From Thiodiazotropha sp040506775 (GTDB lineage: Bacteria; Pseudomonadota; Gammaproteobacteria; Chromatiales; Chromatiaceae), in NCBI GenBank assembly GCA_040506775.1, contig JBEVWC010000016.1, positions 1 to 64,000 on the forward strand: a DNA stretch of 64,000 nt, given 5' to 3'. Of this stretch, positions 8,274 to 17,094 are shown piece after piece. Position numbers and translations under genes: made by a program. Numbering within the stretch: position 1 is the stretch's first letter; each line of letters starts with the position of its first letter. The notes beneath the pieces were generated by a model. It was not told the origin of the DNA, made no database searches, and saw only the letters and a program-made list of their open reading frames with translations.

Positions 8274-10484
8274 ATGGAATCGGAGCCTATCCTGCAAATC
8301 GTTCTCGCCGGCCCCCTGCGGACAGCCTTCGACTACCTGCCTCCCGACCAGGGGGACTTCAACCCTCTGCCCGGTTGCCGGTTCCAGGTTCCTTTCGGTC
8401 GTGGCAGCCGGATCGGCCTGCTGATTGGAGTCAGTGCGGATTCCAGTTTGCCCGAAAAGTCCCTTAAACGGGCGATTCGGCAGCTCGACCCACAACCCCT
8501 GTTCACCTCCGAGGACCTGCACCTGCTGCATTGGGCCGCGGACTATTACCAGCACCCGCTGGGTGATGTCGTCTTCCATGCCCTGCCGATCAACCTGCGC
8601 AAGGATCGCCCCGAGCAAAGCTCCACAATACCCGGCTACCGGCTCACCGGTCAGGGCCGGGAAATCGACCTGGAAACACTCAAGCGGGCTCCGAAGCAGA
8701 GAGATATCCTGCATCGGCTCAGGCATGCCCAGGGAGGGTTGGCCACCCGGCAGCTGTTAGCCGAAGCCTCCGCCACCCACAGTGTGCTCCGGATACTGAC
8801 GGAAAAATGCTGGATCGAGGCCTGCCAGCTCAGCCAGGACAGCACAACTGATTCTCCAACTGAGGTGAAACGCCACGCCCTCAACAGCCAGCAACAACAA
8901 GCCGTGGACGCAGTACGCGAACAACTGGGTCAGTTCCAACCCTTTCTCCTCGACGGAGTCACCGGAAGCGGCAAAACCGAGGTCTACCTCTATCTGGTGG
9001 AAGCCGCCCTGCAGTCCGGCCGCCAGGTGCTGGTGCTGGTACCGGAAATCGGCCTCACCCCCCAGCTGCTGCAGCGCTTTCGCAATCGCCTGGGCGATCG
9101 GGTCATGGCATTGCATTCCGGATTGCCGGATGGTGAACGGGAGCGGGTCTGGCAGGCCATGCGCAGCGCCCGGCAACCGGTGCTGATCGGCACCCGCTCT
9201 GCGGTATTCTGCCCCCTGCCGGAGCTGGGGCTGATCATCGTCGATGAGGAACACGACCTCTCATTCAAGCAACAGGAGGGATTCCGCTATTCCGCCCGGG
9301 ATCTTTCCCTGGTGCGAGCCCGGCAGCACCATTGCCCGGTGGTGCTCGGTTCCGCAACCCCGTCCCTGGAATCCCTGCGCAACGCCCGGGAGGGCCGCTA
9401 CAAGCTGCTGCAACTTCCCCACCGCGCCGCCCAGTCCCAGCTGCCGAAACTGCAGCTGGTGGACATCCGCAATCTGACCCTCAACCACGGCCTCTCCCCG
9501 GTGCTGATCCGGGAGCTGAAAAAGACCCTCGACAGCGGCGAGCAGGCGATGGTGTTTCTCAACCGCCGGGGCTATGCACCGATGCTGACCTGCCATGCCT
9601 GCGGCTGGCTCACCGACTGCCCCCGTTGCGATGCCCGGATGACCCACCACCGGCAGAAAAACCTGCTCTGGTGCCACCATTGCGGGCATCAGCAGCGGGT
9701 GCCGGAGCAGTGCCCGGAATGCGGCAGCCCCGATCTGCGACCCGTGGGGCAGGGTACGGAGCGGGTGGAGGAGCGCTTGAGGGAGCTGTTTCCCGACACC
9801 CCGTTGGCGCGCATCGACCGGGACACCACCCGGCGCAAGGGCAGTCTCGAAAAGATGCTCGGAGATGTCCGGGCAGGGCGGTTTCCCCTGTTGCTCGGCA
9901 CCCAGATGCTGGCCAAGGGCCATCACTTTCCCGCGGTGACCCTGGTGGCGATCCTGGATGTGGACCAGGGCCTGTTCGGCGCCGACTTCCGGGCCGGAGA
10001 GCGGATGGCGCAACTGATCCTGCAGGTGGCGGGTCGGGCGGGACGGGCTGAGCGTCCCGGACAGGTACTGATCCAGACCCGGCATCCCGATCACCCGCTG
10101 ATGCAGCTGTTGATCCGCGAGGGTTATCCGGCGTTCTCAGCGGAAGCCCTGGAAGAACGCCGACTGGCGCAACTGCCGCCCTTTACCCACCAGGTGTTGA
10201 TCCGCGCGGAGGCCAACGATACGCGCCACCCGGAAGCCTTTCTTCAACAGCTTCTGGCAAGCGGCCCGCCCGCGAAAGACCTTCCGGGGATCGAGTTCTG
10301 GGGACCGGTACCGGCGCCCATGGAACGACGCGCGGGCAAGACCCGTGCGCATCTGCTGGTTCAGTCCACCCAACGCACCCTGCTGCACCGTTGGCTCAAG
10401 GAACTGCTCACGCGCATCGATCAGCTTCCCATGAGTCGCAGGGTGCGCTGGTCGGTGGATGTGGATCCTCAGGAGATGTTCTAG
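8274..10484 (+). CDS. priA: Primosomal protein N', replication restart helicase PriA
   Basis: A 736-residue superfamily 2 DNA helicase that reloads the replisome at stalled forks. The N-terminal 3'-binding domain (about 1-105) is followed by a winged helix. Walker A is GVTGSGKTE (228-236) and the DEAH-type box is DEEH (324-327). Eight zinc-binding cysteines sit in four CxxC pairs at 440/443, 449/452, 467/470 and 480/483. The late helicase motif lies in QVAGRAGRAERPG. The length is usual for PriA. It is divergent from the polysaccharide operon and followed by an intergenic repeat block. Confidence 0.97.
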   Translation: MESEPILQIVLAGPLRTAFDYLPPDQGDFNPLPGCRFQVPFGRGSRIGLLIGVSADSSLPEKSLKRAIRQLDPQPLFTSEDLHLLHWAADYYQHPLGDVVFHALPINLRKDRPEQSSTIPGYRLTGQGREIDLETLKRAPKQRDILHRLRHAQGGLATRQLLAEASATHSVLRILTEKCWIEACQLSQDSTTDSPTEVKRHALNSQQQQAVDAVREQLGQFQPFLLDGVTGSGKTEVYLYLVEAALQSGRQVLVLVPEIGLTPQLLQRFRNRLGDRVMALHSGLPDGERERVWQAMRSARQPVLIGTRSAVFCPLPELGLIIVDEEHDLSFKQQEGFRYSARDLSLVRARQHHCPVVLGSATPSLESLRNAREGRYKLLQLPHRAAQSQLPKLQLVDIRNLTLNHGLSPVLIRELKKTLDSGEQAMVFLNRRGYAPMLTCHACGWLTDCPRCDARMTHHRQKNLLWCHHCGHQQRVPEQCPECGSPDLRPVGQGTERVEERLRELFPDTPLARIDRDTTRRKGSLEKMLGDVRAGRFPLLLGTQMLAKGHHFPAVTLVAILDVDQGLFGADFRAGERMAQLILQVAGRAGRAERPGQVLIQTRHPDHPLMQLLIREGYPAFSAEALEERRLAQLPPFTHQVLIRAEANDTRHPEAFLQQLLASGPPAKDLPGIEFWGPVPAPMERRAGKTRAHLLVQSTQRTLLHRWLKELLTRIDQLPMSRRVRWSVDVDPQEMF

Positions 10485-10496
10485 TGTGTCCCGAGC

Positions 10497-10680
10497 AGCG
10501 TAGCCCGGATGCAGCGAAGCGGAACCCGTGAACAACCCTGCATAATTCCGAAGCGGGTTGTTTATCTCGTTCCCACGCCCCGCATGGGAATTCAGACCCG
10601 GGTTTGCACATGCCTGACAGGTTTGGGTAATGCAATGTGATGTCGATAGGCATTCCCACGCAGAGCGTGGGAACGAGAAA
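10497..10680. repeat. Intergenic repeat block with both repeat families
   Basis: The space between priA and phoU holds a 'tagcccggatgcagcgaagcg' type element (10497-10533). It also holds two copies of the 'ctcgttcccacg' palindrome: 10564-10595, and the inverted copy 10650-10678 (gcattcccacgcagagcg). The two palindromes face each other about 55 bases apart. These are REP-like elements; the same units recur at 27139, 43098, 43681 and 52704. Confidence 0.7.
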
Positions 10681-10690
10681 AGAGAATCGC

Positions 10691-11413
10691 TCAGCCTCTT
10701 TCGATTTCCGAGGCGATGACTGACAGGTCCTCATGCCGAACATCCTTGCCGGTGACCAGGAAGATCACATACCCGCCGATGTTCTTGGCATGCCCGCCGA
10801 TGCGCTCCAGGGCGCGCAGCGCCAGCACGATATCCACCACCAGGCCCACATTGCGGTGGTCCTCCATGATGAAGGTGGTGAGCCGCCGCAGACTGGCGCG
10901 AAACTCTTCATAGAGTTCCTGGTCCTGGCGAATCACCTCGATGGCCATGTCCACGTTCAGGTCGATGAAGGCCTGCAGGCTCTGGGTCAGCATCTCGTCG
11001 ACGAACTCCGCCATGCTGTAGATATCATGCAGAATTTCACTACGCGGAGGATTCTTGCCATTGTCATAGAAGTGAATGGTCAGGTTGGCAATCTTGCGTG
11101 CCTCGTCACCCACCCGCTCCAGATCCGCCACGGTTTTCTGTACGGTGAGGATATCCCGCAGATCCTTGGCCATGGGCTGACGCCGGGCAATCAGTTTGAT
11201 GATCTCTTCATCCACCTGGATGTCGATGTCATTGAGCTTGCGATCCCGGTCGATGACCTGTCCAGCGGCCTTGGGATTCTCGTCCTTCAAGGTCTGCACG
11301 GCCCGGCGCAGTTGGTCCAGACCCAGGTTTCCCAGTTCGAGCACCAGTTCGTTGAGGTGATCGAGCTCTTTGTTGAATGCCTTCACGGTATGCCCAGTAA
11401 TCATATCGTTCAT
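10691..11413 (-). CDS. phoU: Phosphate signalling protein PhoU
   Basis: A 240-residue all-helical protein made of two PhoU repeats. It couples the Pst transporter to the PhoR/PhoB system and keeps the regulon off when phosphate is plentiful. The metal-cluster ExxxD-type motifs appear as VADLERVGDEARKIAN and ALERIGGHAKNI. It is the last gene of the phoB-pst cluster, nine bases after pstB, as in most gammaproteobacteria. A repeat block rather than a clear intrinsic terminator follows it. Confidence 0.95.
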   Translation of the reverse strand: MNDMITGHTVKAFNKELDHLNELVLELGNLGLDQLRRAVQTLKDENPKAAGQVIDRDRKLNDIDIQVDEEIIKLIARRQPMAKDLRDILTVQKTVADLERVGDEARKIANLTIHFYDNGKNPPRSEILHDIYSMAEFVDEMLTQSLQAFIDLNVDMAIEVIRQDQELYEEFRASLRRLTTFIMEDHRNVGLVVDIVLALRALERIGGHAKNIGGYVIFLVTGKDVRHEDLSVIASEIERG

Positions 11414-11422
11414 AGTTGTTCT

Positions 11423-12310
11423 CTAACCGAAACGGCCGGTAATGTAGTCTTCCGTCAACTTGTGTCGGGGTGCGGTAAAAATTTGATCGGTCTCACCCAC
11501 TTCGATCAGTTTGCCCAGATGGAAGTAGGCGGTTCTCTGACTTACCCGGGCAGCCTGCTGCATGGAATGGGTGACAATGGCGATGGTGTAGTTCTCGCGC
11601 AACTCGTCGATCAGTTCTTCTATTTTAGCCGTTGCGATGGGATCCAGGGCGGAACAGGGTTCATCCATCAGAATCACCTCGGGACTGACGGCGATCGCCC
11701 GGGCGATACACAGGCGCTGCTGCTGTCCGCCGGAGAGTCCGGTACCGGGTTGGTCGAGGCGGTCCTTGACCTCATTCCACAGACCCGCCTTGATCAGCGA
11801 GGTTTCGACGATTTCATCCAGATGAGACTTGTTGTCGCTCAATCCATGGATACGCGGTCCGTAGGCGATATTGTCAAAGATCGACTTGGGGAAGGGGTTG
11901 GGTTTCTGGAACACCATCCCCACACTGGCCCGCAACGGCACCACGTCCAGACTGCCGTCGTAGATATCCATGCCATCCATCTTGATCGAACCGGTCACCC
12001 GACACACATCGATGGTGTCGTTCATGCGGTTGAGGCAGCGCAGAAAGGTGGACTTGCCACAGCCTGACGGACCGATCATGGCGATCACCTGGTTCTTGCC
12101 GATATCGAGACTGACATCGAAGATCGCCTGTTTATCGCCATAGTAGACATTCACGTTGCGACAGGTCATGCGGGGATCCTCGACATGGATCTCACCCACG
12201 GTGCCTTCGCCCTGCAGTTTTTCAGTCACTGTATCCCCTGCATTGCCAGATGTAGTCCGCACAAAACCTTCACTATTGACGGCTGTTGTTTCATTCATGA
12301 TTCGATCCAC
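11423..12310 (-). CDS. pstB: Phosphate ABC transporter ATP-binding protein PstB
   Basis: A 295-residue ABC ATPase that powers high-affinity phosphate uptake. It has Walker A GPSGCGKST, the signature LSGGQQQRLCIARA, Walker B VILMDEPCSALD and the switch histidine in IVTHSMQQA. A GTG at 12310 is preferred as the start because a TGAGG ribosome site sits five bases upstream; the first ATG is at 12298. The roughly 35-residue N-terminal extension before the ABC domain is poorly conserved. pstA ends 21 bases upstream and phoU starts nine bases downstream. Confidence 0.96.
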   Translation of the reverse strand: MDRIMNETTAVNSEGFVRTTSGNAGDTVTEKLQGEGTVGEIHVEDPRMTCRNVNVYYGDKQAIFDVSLDIGKNQVIAMIGPSGCGKSTFLRCLNRMNDTIDVCRVTGSIKMDGMDIYDGSLDVVPLRASVGMVFQKPNPFPKSIFDNIAYGPRIHGLSDNKSHLDEIVETSLIKAGLWNEVKDRLDQPGTGLSGGQQQRLCIARAIAVSPEVILMDEPCSALDPIATAKIEELIDELRENYTIAIVTHSMQQAARVSQRTAYFHLGKLIEVGETDQIFTAPRHKLTEDYITGRFG

Positions 12311-12331
12311 GATAACCTCACTTGCGCGGTT

Positions 12332-13630
12332 TTACCAACGCCGTTCAAACTTCTTTCTCAGCCACACGGCCAGCAGGTTCATACTGATGAGAAACATCAG
12401 CAGCACCATGATGGCGGCGGAGGTGCGCTCCACAAAGGCCCGTTCCGGGCTGTCGGCCCATAGATAGATCTGCACCGGAAGCACTGCGGAGGGATCCATG
12501 ATGCTGCCCGGAATGTCAACAATGAACGCCACCATGCCGATCATCAGCAGCGGCGCGGTTTCACCCAGGGCCTGGGCCATGCCGATAATGGTGCCGGTGA
12601 GCATGCCCGGCAGGGCCAGGGGCAGCACGTGATGGGTGATGGTCTGCATCGGCGAGGCGCCCACTCCGAGTGCCGCCTCGCGAATTGAGGGCGGTACCGA
12701 TTTGAGCGCGGCGCGACTCGCGATAATGATCGTCGGCAGGGTCATCAGGGCCAGCACCAGGCCACCCACCAGGGGCACCGAACGGGGCAGGCCGAAAAAG
12801 TTGATGAACACCGCCAGACCCAGCAGACCGAAGACGATAGAGGGCACCGCCGCCAGGTTGTTGATGTTCACTTCGATCAGATCGGTCCAGCGGTTCTTCG
12901 GTGCGAACTCCTCCAGATAGACCGCCGCGGCCACACCCACCGGAAAGGCGATTGCCAGACAGATCAGCAGGGTGAAGAAGGAGCCGACCGCCGCGCCACG
13001 GATACCCGCCAGCTCCGGTTCCCGGGAATCCCCCGCGGTGAAGAAGGTGGTGTTGAAACGTTTTTCGATCCGTCCCTCTTCCTGCAACTTGTGAATCCAG
13101 CCCAGCTGATCGTCCTTCACCCGCCGGTCCGATTCGGGCAGGCGCAGGTCGATGTGCCCCTTGATCAACATATCGACATCGTCGTCCGCCTCGACCCACA
13201 CGGACTCTTTGGTGCCGATCAGGGCCGGGTCGTCCATCACCCGCTCGCGCAGTTTGTGATCCGCGCCACTGCTGACCAGACCATAGAGTTTCTTCTTGTC
13301 ACGCCGGCTCGACACATCCGGGAACATCTCGCGCATCGCGGCCTTGACCACGGCCCCGTAATTTCCCCGTGCCAGCACCTGGGGATCGGTCTCGCCTACG
13401 GGTGCAATCTGTTGCGGGTCGTAGCTGATGTCCAGCTTGATGAAGGTCTGCTGGAAGGCGGTGTAGCCATTCGAGAAGATGGTGACGAACAGGAACGAGA
13501 CGAACACCAGGCCGGTGACGATGGCGCCGAGACCCAGCCAGCGGAAATGCCGTTCCCGACGATAACGCCTGTCGAGTCCCGCAGCGACCCGTTTCATGGT
13601 GGTCGCGTGTTGCTGATCTTGATTATTCAT
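12332..13630 (-). CDS. pstA: Phosphate ABC transporter permease PstA
   Basis: A 432-residue inner-membrane permease. An N-terminal membrane helix is followed by a periplasmic insertion of about 160 residues, then the BPD-transporter permease domain with the EAA-type loop (EAALGVGASPMQT). The large insertion makes it longer than the 296-residue E. coli protein, as in many marine and pseudomonad PstA proteins. The start at 13630 (MNNQDQQ) is chosen over the longer frame from 13753, whose extra 41 residues are a shadow of pstC. It overlaps the pstC stop by eight bases. Confidence 0.93.
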   Translation of the reverse strand: MNNQDQQHATTMKRVAAGLDRRYRRERHFRWLGLGAIVTGLVFVSFLFVTIFSNGYTAFQQTFIKLDISYDPQQIAPVGETDPQVLARGNYGAVVKAAMREMFPDVSSRRDKKKLYGLVSSGADHKLRERVMDDPALIGTKESVWVEADDDVDMLIKGHIDLRLPESDRRVKDDQLGWIHKLQEEGRIEKRFNTTFFTAGDSREPELAGIRGAAVGSFFTLLICLAIAFPVGVAAAVYLEEFAPKNRWTDLIEVNINNLAAVPSIVFGLLGLAVFINFFGLPRSVPLVGGLVLALMTLPTIIIASRAALKSVPPSIREAALGVGASPMQTITHHVLPLALPGMLTGTIIGMAQALGETAPLLMIGMVAFIVDIPGSIMDPSAVLPVQIYLWADSPERAFVERTSAAIMVLLMFLISMNLLAVWLRKKFERRW

Positions 13631-15005
13631 ACTGTTCCCGATACTTGCGCACGATGTGCAGGGCGAACATGTTGAGCGCCAGGGTGATGACGAACAGCAC
13701 CAGAGCCAGGGCAAAGGCCGCCAGGGTTTTGGCGCTGTCGAACTCCTGGTCACCCACCAGCAGGGTTACGATCTGTACTGTGACCGTGGTCACCGCCTCC
13801 AGGGGATTGGCGGTCAGATTCGCGGAGAGACCCGCAGCCATCACCACGATCATGGTCTCGCCGATCGCCCGGGATACCGCCAGCAGCACGCCACCCACGA
13901 TACCCGGCAGGGCCGCCGGGATGATGACCTGGCGGATGGTCTCGGAGCGGGTCGCACCCAGTCCGTAAGAGCCGTCGCGCATCGCCTGGGGTACTGCGTT
14001 GATCACATCGTCGGAGAGGGATGAGACGAACGGGATGATCATGATGCCCATCACCACACCGGCGGCCAGGGCCGATTCCGAGGAGACGGTCAGACCTATG
14101 GCATGACCCGCGTCACGGAACATGGGTGCCACGGTCAAGGCGGCAAAGAAGCCGTAGACCACGGTCGGGATACCCGCCAGGACCTCCAGCACCGGTTTGG
14201 CCAGGGTACGGAAATGTTTGCTTGCGTATTCCGCCATGTAGATCGCGGCCATCAGACCGATGGGCACCGCCACCACCATCGCAATGAAGGTAATCAGCAT
14301 GGTGCCGGCAAACAGGGGCACCGATCCGAAGACCCCGGAGGAGCCGACCTGGTCGGCGCGGATCGCGGTCTGCGGAGACCACTCGAGCCCGAACAGGAAC
14401 TCGGTGATCGGAATCTGTTGGAAAAAACGAATCGATTCGAACAGCACCGACAACACGATGCCGATGGTGGTGAAGATCGCCAGGGTGGAACTCGACAGCA
14501 GGAAGAAGTTGATCGCCTTCTCAACCCGGTTCCGGGCCCGCTGCTCGGGGGTGATACGGCTTCTCGCCCAGACAGCGCCACCGATTGCGATACTCAGCGC
14601 AACCACGAAGAGTGCCGCATGGCTGATATTCATCAGATTGGTGTAGCGTTCAGCGGCCTGACTCATGGTCTCGTTCACACCGGATGAGACGATGTTCCCG
14701 TTGGCCAGGTTGCGTACGTCGTTGAGCACCAGTTCGAAACGGGATTCAGGCAGGTTTCGAATCTCCTGGGGCAGCCCCTCGACCACCAGGCCCATCACCA
14801 CGCTCTCCTGGAAAACGATCCACAGGACCAGCAGGATCAGCGCCGGTACGCCACACCACAGTGCGGTATGAAGTCCGTAGTAGGAAGGCAGTGAGTGGAG
14901 GTCACGAACCCGGCCATTCACCAGACTGAGTGACCGTTTGCGGCCGAACCAGTAGGCCAGTGACATCAACCCCAACAACAGGATGATGAGCGTAGACGTA
15001 TGCAT
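13623..15005 (-). CDS. pstC: Phosphate ABC transporter permease PstC
   Basis: A 460-residue permease, partner of PstA in the phosphate channel. It has two N-terminal membrane helices with a soluble stretch between them, then the permease domain with the loop DGSYGLGATRSETIRQV. It is longer than E. coli PstC (319 residues) because of the N-terminal extension, matching the extended PstA beside it. It lies 64 bases downstream of pstS, and a strong hairpin terminator fills that gap, so pstCAB is probably expressed at a lower level than pstS. Confidence 0.94.
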   Translation of the reverse strand: MHTSTLIILLLGLMSLAYWFGRKRSLSLVNGRVRDLHSLPSYYGLHTALWCGVPALILLVLWIVFQESVVMGLVVEGLPQEIRNLPESRFELVLNDVRNLANGNIVSSGVNETMSQAAERYTNLMNISHAALFVVALSIAIGGAVWARSRITPEQRARNRVEKAINFFLLSSSTLAIFTTIGIVLSVLFESIRFFQQIPITEFLFGLEWSPQTAIRADQVGSSGVFGSVPLFAGTMLITFIAMVVAVPIGLMAAIYMAEYASKHFRTLAKPVLEVLAGIPTVVYGFFAALTVAPMFRDAGHAIGLTVSSESALAAGVVMGIMIIPFVSSLSDDVINAVPQAMRDGSYGLGATRSETIRQVIIPAALPGIVGGVLLAVSRAIGETMIVVMAAGLSANLTANPLEAVTTVTVQIVTLLVGDQEFDSAKTLAAFALALVLFVITLALNMFALHIVRKYREQYE

Positions 15006-15017
15006 AATCGCTTACCG

Positions 15018-15054
15018 AAAAAAACGGCTGCCTTCCGAGTTCGGGAGGCAGCCG
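15018..15054 (-). terminator. Intrinsic terminator between pstS and pstC
   Basis: Read on the minus strand, a GC-rich stem (CGGCTGCCTCCCG pairing with CGGAAGGCAGCCG, one mismatch, four-base loop) is followed directly by seven T. It lies just after the pstS stop and before pstC. It likely stops most transcripts after pstS, giving more binding protein than permease. Confidence 0.85.
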
Positions 15055-15069
15055 CCAGGTCGAGCCTGA

Positions 15070-16113
15070 TTAGAGTTTCAGGGTTTTCAGAGCCTCGACA
15101 TCTTCCTTGAATGCCTTACGCTCGGCTTCGGGCATGGGAATCAGGCCCTTGTCAGCCAGGTAACCCTCTTCACCCCAGGCCTTATCGCTGCTGAACTCAG
15201 CCAGGTACTCTTCGATACCGGGGATGGTGCCCACGTGCGCCTTCTTCACATAGAAGTAGAGCGGACGGGAAACCGGGTAGCTACCATCGGCGATCTGCTC
15301 GAAGGTCGGGGCAACACCGTCGATCACGGAACCCTGCACCTTGTCGGAGTTCTGATCCAGGAAGCTGTAGCCGAATACGCCCAGGGCGTTCTTGTTGGCT
15401 TCCAGTTTCTGCACGATCAGGTTGTCGTTCTCACCGGCTTCGATGTACTTGCCATCTTCACGAATGGTGTGGCAGACGCCCTTATAGGCTTTCTTGTCCT
15501 GCTTTTTCATCGCCTTGATCCAATCGAAGGTCTTACAACCTCCTTCCATGGCCAGTTCGGCGAAGGCATCACGGGTACCGGAGGTCGGAGGAGGACCCAG
15601 CACCTCGATACCGATATCGGGCAGATCCTTGTTCACTTCCTTCCAGGTGTTGTAGGGGTTGGCAACCAGCTTGCCGCTCTCGGGATCCTTCGGATCCGGA
15701 ACCTGCTTGGCCAGGGCCAGGAAGATGTCGCGACGGCTCAGGGAGAACAGGGGTGCGGCTTTGGAGTTGGCCATGGCGATGCCGTCATAACCGACTTTCA
15801 CTTCCACGATGTCTTTCACGCCATTCTTATCGCAGGACTCGACCTCGGACTTCTTGATCCGGCGGGAGGCGTTGGTGATGTCAGGATGCTCGACACCCAC
15901 ACCGGCGCAGAACAGTTTCAAACCGCCGCCGGAGCCGGTGGACTCGATCTTGGGGGTTTTGAACTGGGTGGTTTTGCCGAACTGTTCGGCGACCACGGTG
16001 GCGAAAGGATAGACGGTAGAGGATCCCACGATACTGATGTAGTCACGGGCAGCGGCCATGCCGGCGAAACCGGTCAGGGAAACCGCGATCGCGGCGGAAA
16101 TCAGCTTTTTCAT
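15070..16113 (-). CDS. pstS: Phosphate-binding periplasmic protein PstS
   Basis: A 347-residue periplasmic phosphate-binding protein. A cleavable signal peptide (about 1-23, ending FAGMAAA) leads into DYISIVGSSTVYPF. The phosphate-contact segments are GSSTVYPF, ESTGSGGGLKLF and PPTSGTRDAF. The start at 16113 (MKKLIS) has an upstream GGGAGAA ribosome site; the longer frame from 16383 covers the phoB region and is not real. A Pho box lies upstream at 16220-16237. It is of the SphX/PstS type common in pseudomonads and marine gammaproteobacteria. Confidence 0.96.
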   Translation of the reverse strand: MKKLISAAIAVSLTGFAGMAAARDYISIVGSSTVYPFATVVAEQFGKTTQFKTPKIESTGSGGGLKLFCAGVGVEHPDITNASRRIKKSEVESCDKNGVKDIVEVKVGYDGIAMANSKAAPLFSLSRRDIFLALAKQVPDPKDPESGKLVANPYNTWKEVNKDLPDIGIEVLGPPPTSGTRDAFAELAMEGGCKTFDWIKAMKKQDKKAYKGVCHTIREDGKYIEAGENDNLIVQKLEANKNALGVFGYSFLDQNSDKVQGSVIDGVAPTFEQIADGSYPVSRPLYFYVKKAHVGTIPGIEEYLAEFSSDKAWGEEGYLADKGLIPMPEAERKAFKEDVEALKTLKL

Positions 16114-16219
16114 AATCTTATTCTCCCTCAGAGAGTGTGTTTGCCGTCGCTGAACGGCGTACTGTAATTTCAGTGGTGCAGAGGATAGGCGTCCAACATG
16201 AACACTGGATGAGCGAAAT

Positions 16220-16237
16220 ATGACAGTTATGTTACAG
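16220..16237 (-). promoter_or_regulatory. Pho box for pstS, overlapping the phoB stop codon
   Basis: The minus strand reads CTGTAAC-ATAA-CTGTCAT, two 7-base half-sites with a 4-base spacer, matching the PhoB-binding consensus. The TAA inside the first half-site is the stop codon of phoB (16234-16232). It lies about 105 bases before the pstS start, so pstSCAB-phoU should be induced by PhoB from here. Confidence 0.85.
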
Positions 16238-16924
16238 ACGCTCGGAAAACCGGTAGCCGGCACCCCGCACGGTCTGCAGCAGTTTGTCCTTGCCGGTGTC
16301 CTCCAGGGCCTTGCGCAGACGCCGGATGTGCACGTCCACGGTGCGCTCCTCGATGTACACATTGGTGCCCCAGACCCGGTCAAGCAGCTGGCCCCGGGAA
16401 AACACCCGCTCCCGGTGGGTCATGAAGTAGTGCAACAGGCGGAATTCGGTAGGGCCCAGGTCCACCACCTGCTCCTCGGAGGTCACCCGATGGCTCACCG
16501 GATCGAGTTGCAGACCCTGGCAGTTGAGCACCTCCCCGGCCAGCAGGGGGGAGACCCGGCGCAGGATGGAGCGAATCCGGGCCAGCAGTTCGCGGGCCGA
16601 GAACGGCTTGGTGACGTAATCCTCCGCACCGATTTCGAGGCCTTTGACCTTGTCGTTCTCCTCGCCTTTGGCGGTGAGCATGATGATCGGTATCGACTCG
16701 GTATCACTGTCCTGTTTAAGTCGACCCGCCAGTTCGATGCCGCTCATGCCGGGCAGCATCCAGTCGAGCAGGATCAGGTCAGGCCGTGACTTCTTGATGA
16801 AACCGATCGCCTGGGTGGCATCCTCGACTACATCCGCCTGGAAGCCGTCCTGCTCCAGGATAAAGCGCAGCATCTCACCCACCGCCGGTTCATCGTCCAC
16901 AGCCAGAATTCTTGGTATCGCCAT
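16232..16924 (-). CDS. phoB: Phosphate regulon response regulator PhoB
   Basis: A 230-residue OmpR-type response regulator. The receiver domain has the acidic pocket DDEP (10-13), phospho-acceptor D54 in LILLDWMLPG and the conserved Lys in VTKPF. The C-terminal winged helix (about 130-228) includes RVWGTNVYIEERTVDVHIRRLR, the PhoB recognition helix region. It sits directly upstream of pstS. The usual partner kinase phoR is absent from both flanks. A Pho box at 16976-16993 implies autoregulation. Confidence 0.95.
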   Translation of the reverse strand: MAIPRILAVDDEPAVGEMLRFILEQDGFQADVVEDATQAIGFIKKSRPDLILLDWMLPGMSGIELAGRLKQDSDTESIPIIMLTAKGEENDKVKGLEIGAEDYVTKPFSARELLARIRSILRRVSPLLAGEVLNCQGLQLDPVSHRVTSEEQVVDLGPTEFRLLHYFMTHRERVFSRGQLLDRVWGTNVYIEERTVDVHIRRLRKALEDTGKDKLLQTVRGAGYRFSERL

Positions 16925-16975
16925 CTCCGTTTCCTAGTCATCTGATAGATCTGCCGGGTATTAAACAGGAGCTTT

Positions 16976-16993
16976 GTTACATCCAAATGACAA
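16976..16993 (-). promoter_or_regulatory. Pho box upstream of phoB
   Basis: The minus strand reads TTGTCAT-TTGG-ATGTAAC, with 7-4-7 spacing and only the first base of each half-site off consensus. It lies 51 bases before the phoB start, as expected for PhoB autoregulation. Confidence 0.7.
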
Positions 16994-17005
16994 CGCACGG
17001 TGACA

Positions 17006-17033
17006 CCTGCCCCGCCGAAACCGGCGGGGCAGG
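17006..17033 (-). terminator. GC-rich hairpin after the PilZ gene
   Basis: A perfect 12-base stem (CCTGCCCCGCCG with its complement) and a 4-base loop lies between the PilZ stop and the Pho box of phoB. There is no T tract on the minus strand, so it would be a weak or factor-assisted terminator. Confidence 0.5.
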
Positions 17034-17094
17034 AGGGGGAAATGGTGTTTTTCAGGGACCGGGGGTCAGCAGTGCAACACCCGAGGGGCGATGT

